A stretch of DNA of 64,000 nt from Sphingomonas sp. Leaf20. GTDB lineage: Bacteria; Pseudomonadota; Alphaproteobacteria; Sphingomonadales; Sphingomonadaceae. The stretch spans positions 1 through 64,000 of the forward strand of contig NZ_LMKN01000008.1 of NCBI RefSeq assembly GCF_001421535.1, written 5' to 3'. Position 1 is the first letter of the stretch; every line of letters begins with the position of its first letter. A program made the translations under genes and the position numbers. The notes under the pieces were generated by a model. That model searched no databases. It was not told where the DNA came from and saw only the letters and a program-made list of their open reading frames with translations. Positions 17,621-31,485 of the stretch are shown one piece after another.

Positions 17621-18598
17621 ATGAACGACAAGCTGGTAACGCTGATCGGGGGCGGAGGGTTCGTCGGTCGCTATGTAGCGCAGGCGCTGCTCGCGGCTGG
17701 TGCGCGCGTCCGCATCGCGCAACGCGACCCGCGGCAGGCTTTCTTTCTCAAGCCGCTGGGAGGGCTCGGCCAGACGCAGTTCGTCGGCGCCGACGTCACC
17801 AAGCCCGAGACGATCGCGCACGCGATTCACGGCTCCGACGCGGTGGTGAACCTTGTCGGTGTCCTGTCCGGTGATTTTCAGCGGGTCCAGGCGCTCGGCG
17901 CGCAGACCGTCGCGAGGGCGGCGGCAAAGGCCGGGGTCGAGGCGCTCGTCCATGTCTCCGCGATCGGTGCGGATCCGGCGTCGGCATCGGCGTACGGCAA
18001 GTCCAAGGGGCAGGGCGAGGCGGCGGTGCTCGATGCGTTTCCGCGTGCGACCATCTTGCGGCCGTCGATCGTCTTCGGCCAGGAAGACCAGTTCGTGAAC
18101 CGCTTTGCCGGCATGATCGCCAAGGCGCCGGTCGTGCCCGTGTTGCGCGCGCCTGCGAAGTTTCAGCCGGTGTTCGTCGGCAATGTTGCGGACGCCGTCG
18201 TTGCCGCGGTGACGTCGCCTGCGCGCTTTGCCGGCCAGACGCTCGAGCTTGGCGGGCCGGACGTCGTCACGATGGGCGAGCTGATCCGCTGGATCGCCAA
18301 GACGATCGGTCGCGATCCGTCGATCGTCGAGCTGCCCGATTTCGCCGGCGCTTTGATCGCCAAGGCCGGCTTCCTGCCGGGTGCGCCGATCACCAAGGAC
18401 CAGTGGACGATGCTGCAAAGCGACAATGTCGTCACTGGGGTCGATGGCCTCGCGGCGATGGGGATCGAGCCGACGCCGATGTCGAGCGTTGCCCCGGGCT
18501 GGCTCGTGCGCTTCCGCAAGGCCGGCCGTTTCGGACGCAGGGCCGCAACGCGCGCCGAGATGCATGCCACGAGCGATTTCGATACCGGCGCGGCCTGA
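17621..18598 (+). CDS. NAD(P)-binding protein, NDUFA9-like
   Basis: A 325-residue atypical short-chain dehydrogenase. The N-terminus KLVTLIGGGGFVGRYVAQAL is a dinucleotide-binding fold. DAVVNLVGVLSG, VSAIGADPASASAYGKSKGQGE (with the Y and K of the SDR pair) and ILRPSIVFGQEDQFVNRF are characteristic of bacterial proteins related to the complex I accessory subunit NDUFA9. In alphaproteobacteria such proteins are thought to be linked to complex I or quinone metabolism; the exact role is uncertain. The ATG at 17621 begins the fold directly. uppP follows 43 bases downstream. Confidence 0.82.
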   Translation: MNDKLVTLIGGGGFVGRYVAQALLAAGARVRIAQRDPRQAFFLKPLGGLGQTQFVGADVTKPETIAHAIHGSDAVVNLVGVLSGDFQRVQALGAQTVARAAAKAGVEALVHVSAIGADPASASAYGKSKGQGEAAVLDAFPRATILRPSIVFGQEDQFVNRFAGMIAKAPVVPVLRAPAKFQPVFVGNVADAVVAAVTSPARFAGQTLELGGPDVVTMGELIRWIAKTIGRDPSIVELPDFAGALIAKAGFLPGAPITKDQWTMLQSDNVVTGVDGLAAMGIEPTPMSSVAPGWLVRFRKAGRFGRRAATRAEMHATSDFDTGAA

Positions 18599-18641
18599 TC
18601 GCCGTCGCTCGTCCTGATACACCGCGCTGCGGGAGCCCTGC

Positions 18642-19451
18642 TTGACCGAACTTCTTACCGTCATCCTCCTCGGCATCGTCGAGGGGATCACCGAATTCCT
18701 GCCCGTCTCCTCGACCGGGCATCTCATCCTCGCGACCCGCCTGCTGGGCTATGATGCCGGCCGGTGGGAGGTGTTCAACGTCGTGATCCAGCTCGGCGCG
18801 ATCCTCGCGATCGTCGTGCTGTACTGGCGAACCTTCTGGGCGGTCGCGATGGGGCTGGTGAAGGGCGAGCCGAAATCCTGGCTGTTCCTGCGCAACCTCG
18901 TCGTCGCGTTCATCCCCGCCGCGGTGATCGGCCTCGCGCTCCATCACTATATCGAGGCGCTGCTCGGCAACGCCGAGGTCGTGGCGATCGCGCTCGTCGT
19001 CGGCGGCTTCGCCATCCTGGCGGTCGAGCGGTTCGCGCCGCGCAGCGACATCAGCGGCGTCGCGGATATCCCGTTGCGGACGGTCGTCGGGATCGGCTTT
19101 CTCCAGTGCCTCGCGATGATCCCGGGCGTCAGCCGGTCGGGCGCGACGATTCTCGGCGCGCTCGCGCTCGGGGTCGAGCGGCGCACCGCGGCCGAGTTCA
19201 GCTTTTTCCTCGCGATCCCGACGATGCTGGGTGCCAGTGCGCTCGAGCTGCTCAAGAATCGCGAGGCGCTGACGAGCGGCGCGGGCGTCGGGCTGTTCGC
19301 GATCGCCATCGGTGCGATCGTGTCGTTTGTCGTCGCGCTGCTCGTTGTGAAATGGTTCGTCGGGATCGTCACCAAGCATGGGTTCGTGCCCTTCGCCTGG
19401 TATCGCATCGTGGCGGGATCCGCCGCGCTGATCTGGCTTCTGACCAAATAG
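18642..19451 (+). CDS. uppP: Undecaprenyl-diphosphatase
   Basis: An inner-membrane phosphatase of 269 residues that recycles the lipid carrier undecaprenyl diphosphate for peptidoglycan and other envelope polymers, and confers some bacitracin resistance. Both family motifs are present: EGITEFLPVSSTGHL near the N-terminus and IPGVSRSGATI in the middle, with about eight hydrophobic helices. The start is TTG at 18642 with GGGAG eight bases before it. The length is normal for the family. Confidence 0.95.
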   Translation: MTELLTVILLGIVEGITEFLPVSSTGHLILATRLLGYDAGRWEVFNVVIQLGAILAIVVLYWRTFWAVAMGLVKGEPKSWLFLRNLVVAFIPAAVIGLALHHYIEALLGNAEVVAIALVVGGFAILAVERFAPRSDISGVADIPLRTVVGIGFLQCLAMIPGVSRSGATILGALALGVERRTAAEFSFFLAIPTMLGASALELLKNREALTSGAGVGLFAIAIGAIVSFVVALLVVKWFVGIVTKHGFVPFAWYRIVAGSAALIWLLTK

Positions 19452-19567
19452 GTCCGATCTGGATATTAAAGGCTCAATTCTCTTCCCGGCTAACTTCCCC
19501 TCCTGGAATTAGATCGAAAAGTGCGACAGCATCACTGCCCAATATGCTGATTCACCGGTGACAAACC

Positions 19568-19595
19568 CCGGCTGGCGCAATATTGCGGCAGCCGG
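19568..19595 (+). promoter_or_regulatory. Hairpin overlapping the gltD ribosome-binding site
   Basis: CCGGCTGGCGCAAT and ATTGCGGCAGCCGG pair over 14 bases with one mismatch. The last two G bases belong to the GGAGG that precedes the gltD ATG at 19604. Folding could limit ribosome access. Whether it regulates is not shown. The rest of the gap after uppP shows no gene. Confidence 0.4.
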
Positions 19596-19603
19596 AGGCG
19601 CGC

Positions 19604-21046
19604 ATGGCGAACGATTCAATGTTGAAATTTGTCGGGCGGGAGCAATCCTATCCGGTCAAGCGAACGGCGGTTGAGCGCGCGGACGATTTCAAGGAAATCG
19701 CGCAGCGTTATGCGGTCGAGCCCGCCGAGGACCAGGCGGGGCGGTGCTCGCAGTGCGGCGTGCCCTATTGCTCGGTGCATTGTCCCCTCCACAACCATAT
19801 TCCCGACTGGCTGCGGCTGACGGCCGAAGGGCGCTTGCGAGAGGCGTATGAACTCAGCAACGCGACCTCGACGATGCCGGAGATTTGCGGGCGCATCTGT
19901 CCGCAGGACCGGTTGTGCGAGGGCAATTGCGTGATTGAGTTTACCGGGCATGGCGCGGTGACGATCGGCGCGGTCGAGAAATTCATCACCGATACCGCGT
20001 GGGAAGAAGGCTGGGTCGAACCGCTCGTCCCGGGATCCGCGCGCGGCCAGTCGGTCGGCGTGATCGGCGCGGGTCCGGCAGGGCTCACCGCGGCGGAATA
20101 TCTGCGCGGACATGGGTACGACGTTCACGTCTACGACCGGTATGACCGCGCCGGCGGGCTGCTCACCTACGGGATTCCGGGGTTCAAGCTCGAAAAGCCG
20201 ATCGTGATGCGGCGTATCGACCGGCTGAAGGCGGCGGGCATCGTGTTCCACGCCGGTTTTGCCGTCGGGGACGATGCCAGTCTCGACGAACTGCGGTCCC
20301 GGCACGATGCGATCCTGATCGCGACGGGCGTCTACAAGGCGCGCGCGATGGACTTGCCCGGTGGCGGGTCGCGCGGCGTGGTGGCGGCGCTCGATTTCCT
20401 CGTCGCGTCGAACCGCAAGGGCTTCGGCGATGCGGTGCCCGCGTTCGACGACGGCAGCCTGAATGCCGAGGGCAAGAACGTCGTGGTGATCGGTGGCGGC
20501 GATACGGCGATGGACTGCGTCCGAACCGCGATCCGCCAGGGCGCGACGTCGGTGAAGTGCCTGTATCGCCGCGACCGCGCGAACATGCCCGGATCGCAGC
20601 GCGAAGTCGCGAATGCCGAGGAGGAGGGCGTCGAGTTCGTCTGGCTGTCGGGTCCGCAGAGCTTCGACGGGGGTGACGCGGTGTCCGGCGTGACGGTCCG
20701 CAAGATGCGGCTCGGCGCACCCGATGCCAGCGGCCGACGCACGCCTGAACCCGATCCGGCGGGCGATTATGCCGTCGATGCCGATCTGGTGATCAAGGCG
20801 CTCGGCTTCGACGCGGAGGACCTGCCGACGCTGTTCGCAACGCCCGAACTGGGCGTCAGCCGCTGGGGCACCGTGCTGGTCGACGGCAAGACGCTGATGA
20901 CGAGCCTCGACGGCGTGTTCGCGGCGGGCGACATCGTCCGCGGTGCAAGTCTGGTCGTGTGGGCGATCCGCGACGGCCGCGATGTCGCCGCGACGATGCA
21001 CAAATACCTGAAAGCAAAGGCCGCGAGCGCCAGGGTCGCGGCCTGA
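19604..21046 (+). CDS. gltD: Glutamate synthase small (beta) subunit
   Basis: A 480-residue flavoprotein that passes electrons from NADPH to the large subunit for glutamate synthesis from glutamine and 2-oxoglutarate. N-terminal iron-sulfur cysteines are in CSQCGVPYCSVHCPLHNHIP and CGRICPQDRLCEGNC. An FAD-binding GVIGAGPAGLTAAEYL follows at about 150, and an NADPH-binding VVIGGGDTAMDCVRTA at about 295. The ATG at 19604 follows GGAGG. gltB follows after 88 bases. The order gltD-gltB is the reverse of E. coli. Confidence 0.95.
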   Translation: MANDSMLKFVGREQSYPVKRTAVERADDFKEIAQRYAVEPAEDQAGRCSQCGVPYCSVHCPLHNHIPDWLRLTAEGRLREAYELSNATSTMPEICGRICPQDRLCEGNCVIEFTGHGAVTIGAVEKFITDTAWEEGWVEPLVPGSARGQSVGVIGAGPAGLTAAEYLRGHGYDVHVYDRYDRAGGLLTYGIPGFKLEKPIVMRRIDRLKAAGIVFHAGFAVGDDASLDELRSRHDAILIATGVYKARAMDLPGGGSRGVVAALDFLVASNRKGFGDAVPAFDDGSLNAEGKNVVVIGGGDTAMDCVRTAIRQGATSVKCLYRRDRANMPGSQREVANAEEEGVEFVWLSGPQSFDGGDAVSGVTVRKMRLGAPDASGRRTPEPDPAGDYAVDADLVIKALGFDAEDLPTLFATPELGVSRWGTVLVDGKTLMTSLDGVFAAGDIVRGASLVVWAIRDGRDVAATMHKYLKAKAASARVAA

Positions 21047-21134
21047 TTGACCGGCGGGCCGTGGCGCTGGCGGTCGTCAGCCTGCCATCGCCGATGTGGC
21101 GCAGCGCCACGCTCGAGCAGAAGAAGAAGTGACG

Positions 21135-25649
<4,515 letters not shown>

Positions 25650-25663
25650 TGTCTGCCGCGTAT

Positions 25664-25768
25664 TCCACCCCGGCGAAGGCCGGGGCCCAACTGGAAAGTT
25701 CGCAGTAACGGAGCGCGGCGCTTCGTTACCGACGGCCCCCAATTGGGCCCCAGCCTTCGCCGGGGAGG
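25664..25768. repeat. Inverted repeat, CCCCGGCGAAGGC family
   Basis: CACCCCGGCGAAGGCCGGGGCCCAA at the left and TTGGGCCCCAGCCTTCGCCGGGG at the right are large imperfect inverted arms, each itself a hairpin, around GTAACGGAGC...GCTTCGTTAC. It sits 15 bases after gltB. Confidence 0.7.
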
Positions 25769-25802
25769 TGCCTTCTATTTTTGAGCAAGCGCCCGCCCCT
25801 TG

Positions 25803-25854
25803 TTCTCCCGCGAAGGCGGGAGCCCAGTCTGGATCCCCGCCTTCGCGGGGAAAC
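25803..25854. repeat. Inverted repeat, CCCGCGAAGGCGGG family
   Basis: Two adjacent hairpins (CTCCCGCGAAGGCGGGAG and CCCCGCCTTCGCGGGG) joined by CCCAGTCTGGAT. It has the same design as the element just upstream but a different core, so the gap between gltB and fzlA is a repeat cluster. Confidence 0.65.
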
Positions 25855-25879
25855 AGGCTTTGCTTTCCGACGAACGCGA

Positions 25880-25912
25880 TACCTCCGCGTCTCCGCGTCT
25901 TCGCGTGCACCA
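25880..25912. repeat. Partial copy of CGCGGAGACGCGGAG element
   Basis: ACCTCCGCGTCTCCGCGTCTTCGCGTGCACC matches one arm of the longer inverted repeat at 52364-52518 (tandem CCGCGTCT/CTTCGCG units). Only one arm is recognisable here. Confidence 0.5.
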
Positions 25913-25979
25913 AATCTTCTTACTCGCCGCCCAACCCGCGCTAGTGACACACCCGCCCCATGCCGCCTAAACGGAGGGT

Positions 25980-26654
25980 ATGTGGCAGCTTTATCAATTC
26001 CCCTTGTGTCCCTTCTCGCGAAAGGTGCGCCTGCTGCTGGGTGAGAAGGGCGTCGGCTACGAGCTGGTCCGCGAATCGCCATGGGAGCGGCGCGACGAGT
26101 TCATGGACATGAACCCCGCGGGGCAGACGCCGGTGATGGTCGACGCGTCGCGCGGCGTCGCGCCGCTGATCGATTCGATGGCGATCTGCGAATTCTTCGA
26201 GGAAACCGTCGAGAAGTCGGCGATGATCAACGGCACCGCGACCAACCGTGCGGAGATCCGCCGGCTGGTGACGTGGTTCGACACGCATTTCTACCGCGAC
26301 GTGACGGGGCCGTTGCTCCACGAACGCATGGTCAAGCGCCTCGCGCACCGGGCGGCACCCGACGCGAAGGGGCTGCGCGAAGCGATGAAGGCGGCGGTCG
26401 GCCATCTCGATTATACCGATTACCTGCTCGACCATCGCAACTGGCTGGGCGGCGCGACGATGAGTCTCGTCGATCTGGCGGCGGCGGCGCAGATCTCGGT
26501 CACCGACTATCTCGGCGGGATCGACTGGAAGGGCCATGAGCAGACCGCACGCTGGTATCGCGGATTGAAGAGCCGCCCGAGCTTCCGTCCCTTGCTGAGC
26601 GAGCGGATGGAGCTCATCGCGCCGCCCGCACATTATGACAATGTCGACTTCTGA
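25980..26654 (+). CDS. fzlA: FzlA-like GST-fold cell-division protein
   Basis: A 224-residue protein with the glutathione transferase fold. The N-terminal thioredoxin-like half starts MWQLYQFPLCPFSRKVRLLL and has NPAGQTPVMVD and IDSMAICEFFEET. The helical half follows, with LGGATMSLVDLAAAAQIS. The ending PPAHYDNVDF resembles the conserved tail of FzlA, the alphaproteobacterial FtsZ-binding protein that links the Z ring to septal wall synthesis in Caulobacter. An ordinary glutathione transferase is the alternative. The start GCGGAGGGT-ATG has a good ribosome-binding site. It overlaps or abuts the csaA-like gene. Confidence 0.75.
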   Translation: MWQLYQFPLCPFSRKVRLLLGEKGVGYELVRESPWERRDEFMDMNPAGQTPVMVDASRGVAPLIDSMAICEFFEETVEKSAMINGTATNRAEIRRLVTWFDTHFYRDVTGPLLHERMVKRLAHRAAPDAKGLREAMKAAVGHLDYTDYLLDHRNWLGGATMSLVDLAAAAQISVTDYLGGIDWKGHEQTARWYRGLKSRPSFRPLLSERMELIAPPAHYDNVDF

Positions 26655-27000
26655 GATGCCGGTCCCCGCGATCACGTTCGACGAGTTTGCCAAGGTTGAT
26701 ATCCGCGTCGGCACGATCGTGTCGGCCGAGCCGTTTCCGCAGGCGCGCAAGCCCGCGTTCAAGCTGACGATCGATTTCGGCGACGAGATCGGTACGAAGC
26801 GGTCGTCCGCGCAGATCACCGAGCATTATACGCCGGAGACGCTCGTCGGGCGTCAGGTCGCAGCGGTCGTCAACTTTCCACCGCGGCAGATCGGCCCGAT
26901 GATGTCGGAGGTGCTGACGCTCGGATTTCCCGATACGGAGGGCAAGGTCGTACTCGTCCAGCCGTCCGGGACGGTCCCGAACGGCGGCCGGCTGTTCTGA
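26635..27000 (+). CDS. csaA: tRNA-binding protein CsaA
   Basis: A small OB-fold protein (121 residues from the first ATG) related to the tRNA-binding domain of methionyl-tRNA synthetase and reported to have chaperone-like activity. The conserved core is FAKVDIRVGTIVSAEPFP, SSAQITEHYTPETL, AVVNFPPRQIGPMMSEVL and QPSGTVPNG. Three in-frame ATG codons (26635, 26641, 26656) are possible. The last would start just after the fzlA stop and give a 114-residue protein of normal length; none has a strong ribosome-binding site. Coupling to fzlA is likely. Confidence 0.9.
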   Translation: MTMSTSEMPVPAITFDEFAKVDIRVGTIVSAEPFPQARKPAFKLTIDFGDEIGTKRSSAQITEHYTPETLVGRQVAAVVNFPPRQIGPMMSEVLTLGFPDTEGKVVLVQPSGTVPNGGRLF

Positions 27001-27020
27001 CGCCGTCCGGACGCCGGGGC

Positions 27021-29636
27021 CTATTCCTCCAGACTTTTCGATGCCTGCTCGAACACGTCTTTCGACAGGCCTGGCGTTTTCAGGATCCGCTCGAGCTCGG
27101 CCCGCATCAGCGCGGCGCGCGCCGTGTCGAACCGGCGCCACCGACCGAGCGGGGGCAGCAGCTTCGCCGCGGTCTGCGGATTGAGCCGGTCGAGCGCGAT
27201 CAACTGCTCCGCTAGGAAACGATAGCCGCTGCCGTCCGCTGCATGGAACGCACGTTGATTGGCAGCGAACGCGCCGACGAGCGAACGGGCGCGATTGGGA
27301 TTGGCGAGACTGAAATCGGGATGACCGGCAAGGCTCGCGACGATCGCGCCGGCATCGTCGCGTGACGACAGCGCCTGCGTCTGGAACCATTTGTCGAGCA
27401 CGAGGGGATTGGTGCGGTAGCGCGCGTAGAAGAGGTCGAGCGCGCGCCGCCGATGGTCGGACGCGACGTTGACCAGCGTCGCCAGCGCACCTTGTCGGTC
27501 GGTCATGTTGTCGGCGGTCTCGAACTGCGCAAACGCGAGATCGGCCGCGTCTGTCGCGCCGCTTGCGGCGATATAGCCGAGCGACACCGTCCGCAGCCGA
27601 CGCTGCCCCTTCGCGACGGGGGTGTAGACGAACGAGCCGGATGCGGCCGATTCGTATGCCACGCGCCACTGTGGCTCCAACGATCGGCCGAGGTCGCGGC
27701 GAAGCGCATCGCGCGCGCGGAAGATCGCCTCGGGGTCGACCACCGCCATCTGGTCGCCGATATACGCTTCGGACGGGAGCATGACCGCCTCCGCGACGAA
27801 GGCGGGATCGAGCGCGGGATCCGCGAGCGTCTTGGCGACCGCCGCGATCACGCCGGCATGATCGACCTGGCCGGGGGTCGTCGCATTGGCGACGAGCGTG
27901 TCGAGCATGAGCTGCTGCATCGCCTCGTAGCGCGCGAACGGGTCGTCGTCATGCGCGCTGAGGAAGGCGAGGTCCGACGGGGATCGATCGCTGTCGACGA
28001 TTGCAGGCGCCGAGAAGCCGCGGTTGATCGACAGGATCGGACGCTCGCGGACATTCTCGAAGATCACCTGATCGGTAGCCGTATCGAGCATGACGAGGCG
28101 TTCTTCCGCCAGCGGCGCGCCGGTGTCCGCACCGAACAGTCGGACCAGGAGCGGCAGGACCATCGGCTGCTTGTCAGGCTGCCCCGGCGTCGCCGGGATA
28201 TGCTGCGTCAAGGTCAGCGTCGCGCGGGCAGCGGCGGCATCATGCGCAAGCCGCGCGGTCACGCGCGGCGTACCCGCCTGCGAATACCACAGGCGGAACT
28301 GCGTCAGATCGACACCGCTGGCCGCTTCCATGCTCGCGACGAAATCCTCGCACGTCGCGGCCGTCCCGTCGAACCGGTCGAAGAACAGGTCGGTGCCGGC
28401 GCGGAAGTTCTGCGGACCAAGGATCGATGCGATCATTCGGATCAGCTCGGCGCCCTTGTTGTAGATCGTCGCGGTGTAGAAGTTCGAAATCTCCTGATAG
28501 GTTTCGGGGCGCACCGGATGCGCGAGCGGTCCGGCATCCTCAGGAAACTGCGCCGCGCGCAGGCCCCGGACGTCCTCGATCCGCTTGACCGCACGGCTCC
28601 CCTGATCGGCGGAGAACCCCTGGTCGCGGTAGACGGTGAAGCCTTCCTTCAGCGACAGCTGGAACCAGTCGCGGCAGGTGATGCGGTTGCCCGACCAGTT
28701 GTGGAAATATTCATGCGCGACCACCGCGGCGATCGCGTCATAGTCGTAATCGGTCGCGGTATCCGGGTCGGCCAGGATGTAGCGCGAGTTGAAGATGTTG
28801 AGACCCTTGTTCTCCATCGCGCCGAAGTTGAAGTCGTCGACCGCGACGATGTTGAACACATCGAGGTCATATTCGCGGCCATAGGTCGTCTCGTCCCACG
28901 CCATCGCGAGCTCGAGCGCCTTCAACGCGTGATCGGTCTTGGGCAGATCGGCCTTGCGCACCCAGATGCCGAGCGCGACGTCGCGGCCTGACATGGTCGT
29001 GAAGCGCCCCGAATTCACCGACAGATCGCCCGCGACGAGCGCGAACAGATAGGAGGGCTTGGGGAAGGGGTCGTTCCATTCCGCCCAATGCCGGCCGTCG
29101 TGGAGATCGCCGTGCGCAACCGGGTCGCCATTCGCCAGCAGCACGGGAAACCGCGTCTTGTCGGCGGTCATGCGCACCGAATAGCGGCTGAGGACGTCGG
29201 GACGATCCGGGAAATAGGTGATCCGGCGAAAGCCCTCCGCCTCGCACTGCGTGCACAGGATGCCGCCCGAGGCATAGAGCCCCATCAGCTGCGTATTGCG
29301 ATCGGGGGCGATCTCGACCTGCGTCTCGACGACATGCGCGTCGCCCGACAACGGGATCACGAGCTGTTCGCCCTCGAATCGCCAGTCGCTGACCGCGACG
29401 CCGTCGACCGTGATCGACAGCGGCCGCTGCCCGGCGCCATCGAGCCGGAGCGGATCGCGATGATCGCCGTTGCGCGTGACGGACAGCGTCGCGGTGACGC
29501 GCGTCGCGACCGGATCAAGGGCGAAATCGAGCCTGGTCGTCGGTACCAGCCACGCCGGTGCCTGATAATCCGCCCGACGGATGGAGGCCGGGGCCGCGAT
29601 GTCGGGCTGGGCGAGACTGTGTTGGATATCGAGCAT
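27021..29636 (-). CDS. pepN: Aminopeptidase N
   Basis: A zinc aminopeptidase (M1 family) of 871 residues that trims N-terminal residues from cytoplasmic peptides. The exopeptidase signature GAMEN is at 272-276. The zinc site is HEYFH at 308-312 with the third ligand E331 in LSLKEG. The C-terminal helical domain ends at SKSLEE. The length is that of the E. coli PepN type. It converges on csaA with only 20 bases between, and diverges from the M28 peptidase. Confidence 0.95.
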   Translation of the reverse strand: MLDIQHSLAQPDIAAPASIRRADYQAPAWLVPTTRLDFALDPVATRVTATLSVTRNGDHRDPLRLDGAGQRPLSITVDGVAVSDWRFEGEQLVIPLSGDAHVVETQVEIAPDRNTQLMGLYASGGILCTQCEAEGFRRITYFPDRPDVLSRYSVRMTADKTRFPVLLANGDPVAHGDLHDGRHWAEWNDPFPKPSYLFALVAGDLSVNSGRFTTMSGRDVALGIWVRKADLPKTDHALKALELAMAWDETTYGREYDLDVFNIVAVDDFNFGAMENKGLNIFNSRYILADPDTATDYDYDAIAAVVAHEYFHNWSGNRITCRDWFQLSLKEGFTVYRDQGFSADQGSRAVKRIEDVRGLRAAQFPEDAGPLAHPVRPETYQEISNFYTATIYNKGAELIRMIASILGPQNFRAGTDLFFDRFDGTAATCEDFVASMEAASGVDLTQFRLWYSQAGTPRVTARLAHDAAAARATLTLTQHIPATPGQPDKQPMVLPLLVRLFGADTGAPLAEERLVMLDTATDQVIFENVRERPILSINRGFSAPAIVDSDRSPSDLAFLSAHDDDPFARYEAMQQLMLDTLVANATTPGQVDHAGVIAAVAKTLADPALDPAFVAEAVMLPSEAYIGDQMAVVDPEAIFRARDALRRDLGRSLEPQWRVAYESAASGSFVYTPVAKGQRRLRTVSLGYIAASGATDAADLAFAQFETADNMTDRQGALATLVNVASDHRRRALDLFYARYRTNPLVLDKWFQTQALSSRDDAGAIVASLAGHPDFSLANPNRARSLVGAFAANQRAFHAADGSGYRFLAEQLIALDRLNPQTAAKLLPPLGRWRRFDTARAALMRAELERILKTPGLSKDVFEQASKSLEE

Positions 29637-29754
29637 AGCAGATGAATATAGGCACAGTCGCGGGCTCCGCCAGCCAAAGCTTGCGGGCCGAGCTTGCGCG
29701 GCGCCATCGGCGTGCTACCCGGCTGCAACACGTTCGTCTTGCGAGGATTTCGGC

Positions 29755-31485
29755 ATGTATCGGTTCATCGGCGCGCTTTCGTTGCTCGCAGCTTCCACGG
29801 CCATGTCGACTGCGACGCTGGCGCAGACGCCCACCCCGAAACCGGCAGCGACGACGACGACCATGCCGGCCAAGCCCGACCCGGCAATTCTCAACGCAAA
29901 GCTTGCTGCGCCGCTGCCCGCGGATCAGGCCGCGATGAAGGCGCATGTCCTGTTCCTGGCCTCCGACGCGATGAAGGGGCGTGAGGCGGGCAGCCCCGAA
30001 TTCGACATCGCCGCACAGTATGTCGCCGCGCAATTCTATGCCGCGGGGCTGCGTCCGGGGGGCGACGATGCGGGCTATCTGCAGCGCGTTCCCTTGGTCA
30101 GCTACAAGGCGGCGGGCAAGGGCAGCTTCGCCTGGGCGCCGCGGTCGGGGGCGGCCGTGCCGCTCGTCTTTGCGGAGGATTACGTCCCTGCCGCCAACGG
30201 CGCGAAAGCGGACACCACGGTGAGCGCGCCGATCGTCTTCGTCGGCTACGGGATCGATGCACCGCAGTACAAGCAGACCGATTATGCCGGCGTCGACGTC
30301 CGCGGCAAGATCGTCGCCTATTTCGGCGGTGCCCCCGCGCGGTTCAGTGGCGAGGAGCGCGCGTTTTTCGGGTCGGGCGGGACCAAGGCGCGGATCGCGG
30401 AGAGCAAGGGTGCGATCGGCGTGATCACGCTCGAAAATCCGCGCACGGCAAAGGCGCGGCCATTCGCGCGGTCTGCGCAATATTACGACATGGCGCGGAT
30501 GACCTGGGCGAATCCCGACGGCACCGGCAAGGTCGACGCACCGGGTGCGCCGTCGCTCGGCACGCTGAGCGTGATCGGCGCGGCCAAGCTCTTCGGTCCG
30601 TCATGGAAGACGGTCGCCAAGCAGGCGAAGTCGGATAACGCGAAGTTCCGATCCGCGCCGCTGACCGGCACGCTGACCGTCGCGACCAAGACAAGTTTCG
30701 CACCTGCTGCGAGCAGCAACGTCGTCGGCATCATTCCGGGGACCGATCCGGTGCTCGGCAAGGAGGTCGTCGTCCTGTCCGCGCATCTCGATCATATCGG
30801 CATCACGCGCCCCGCGAATGGCGCAAAGGAGGGCGATGCGCTCAACAATGGCGCGCTGGACAACGCGATCGGGATCGCCAGCCTGATCGAGGAGGCCAAG
30901 CGCTTCACGAGCAGCGGCCAGGCATCGAAGCGCACCGTGATGTTCCTAGCCGTCACGGGCGAAGAAAAGGGGCTAGTCGGCAGCGACTATTTCACCAACC
31001 ACCCGACCGTGCCGCTCACCGACATCGTCGCGGACGTGAACCTCGACATGCCGATCCTCACCTACAAGTTCGAGGATATGGTCGTGTTCGGTGCCGAGCG
31101 CTCGACGCTGGGGCCGATCGTCCAGAAGGCGGTCGCGGCGATCGGTGTCGGGCTGTCGCCCGACCCGATGCCCGAGGAAGGGATCTTCGTCCGCTCCGAT
31201 CATTTCCGGTTCGTCCAGAAGGGCATTCCGGCGGTGTTCCTGTGGCCGGGCCAGAAGGGGCCGGGCAAGGCCGCGGTCTCCTATTTCATGGCGAACAATT
31301 ACCACAAGCCGTCGGACGATCTGTCGCAGCCGATCCTGTGGGACCAGGGTGTCCGGTTCGTCGATGCGAACTACCGGATCGCGCGTGAGATCGCCGACGG
31401 CGCCCAGCGTCCGGTGTGGAACGCGGGCGATTATTTCGGGACGCTCTACAAGGGTCGGATGAGCCCGGGCGCGGTCGCTAAATGA
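29755..31485 (+). CDS. Exported M28-family peptidase
   Basis: A secreted zinc peptidase of 576 residues. The ATG at 29755 follows GAGGA and yields a signal peptide ending ATLAQ. Low-complexity TPTPKPAATTTT links to the mature part. A protease-associated domain (about 130-270) interrupts the fold. The di-zinc ligands are visible in LSAHLDHIG, NGALDNAIGIA and TGEEKGLVGSDYF, with the aspartate of VNLDMP and the final histidine of SDHFRF. Role: probably extracellular or periplasmic peptide breakdown. The next gene starts inside its stop (ATGA). Confidence 0.9.
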   Translation: MYRFIGALSLLAASTAMSTATLAQTPTPKPAATTTTMPAKPDPAILNAKLAAPLPADQAAMKAHVLFLASDAMKGREAGSPEFDIAAQYVAAQFYAAGLRPGGDDAGYLQRVPLVSYKAAGKGSFAWAPRSGAAVPLVFAEDYVPAANGAKADTTVSAPIVFVGYGIDAPQYKQTDYAGVDVRGKIVAYFGGAPARFSGEERAFFGSGGTKARIAESKGAIGVITLENPRTAKARPFARSAQYYDMARMTWANPDGTGKVDAPGAPSLGTLSVIGAAKLFGPSWKTVAKQAKSDNAKFRSAPLTGTLTVATKTSFAPAASSNVVGIIPGTDPVLGKEVVVLSAHLDHIGITRPANGAKEGDALNNGALDNAIGIASLIEEAKRFTSSGQASKRTVMFLAVTGEEKGLVGSDYFTNHPTVPLTDIVADVNLDMPILTYKFEDMVVFGAERSTLGPIVQKAVAAIGVGLSPDPMPEEGIFVRSDHFRFVQKGIPAVFLWPGQKGPGKAAVSYFMANNYHKPSDDLSQPILWDQGVRFVDANYRIAREIADGAQRPVWNAGDYFGTLYKGRMSPGAVAK

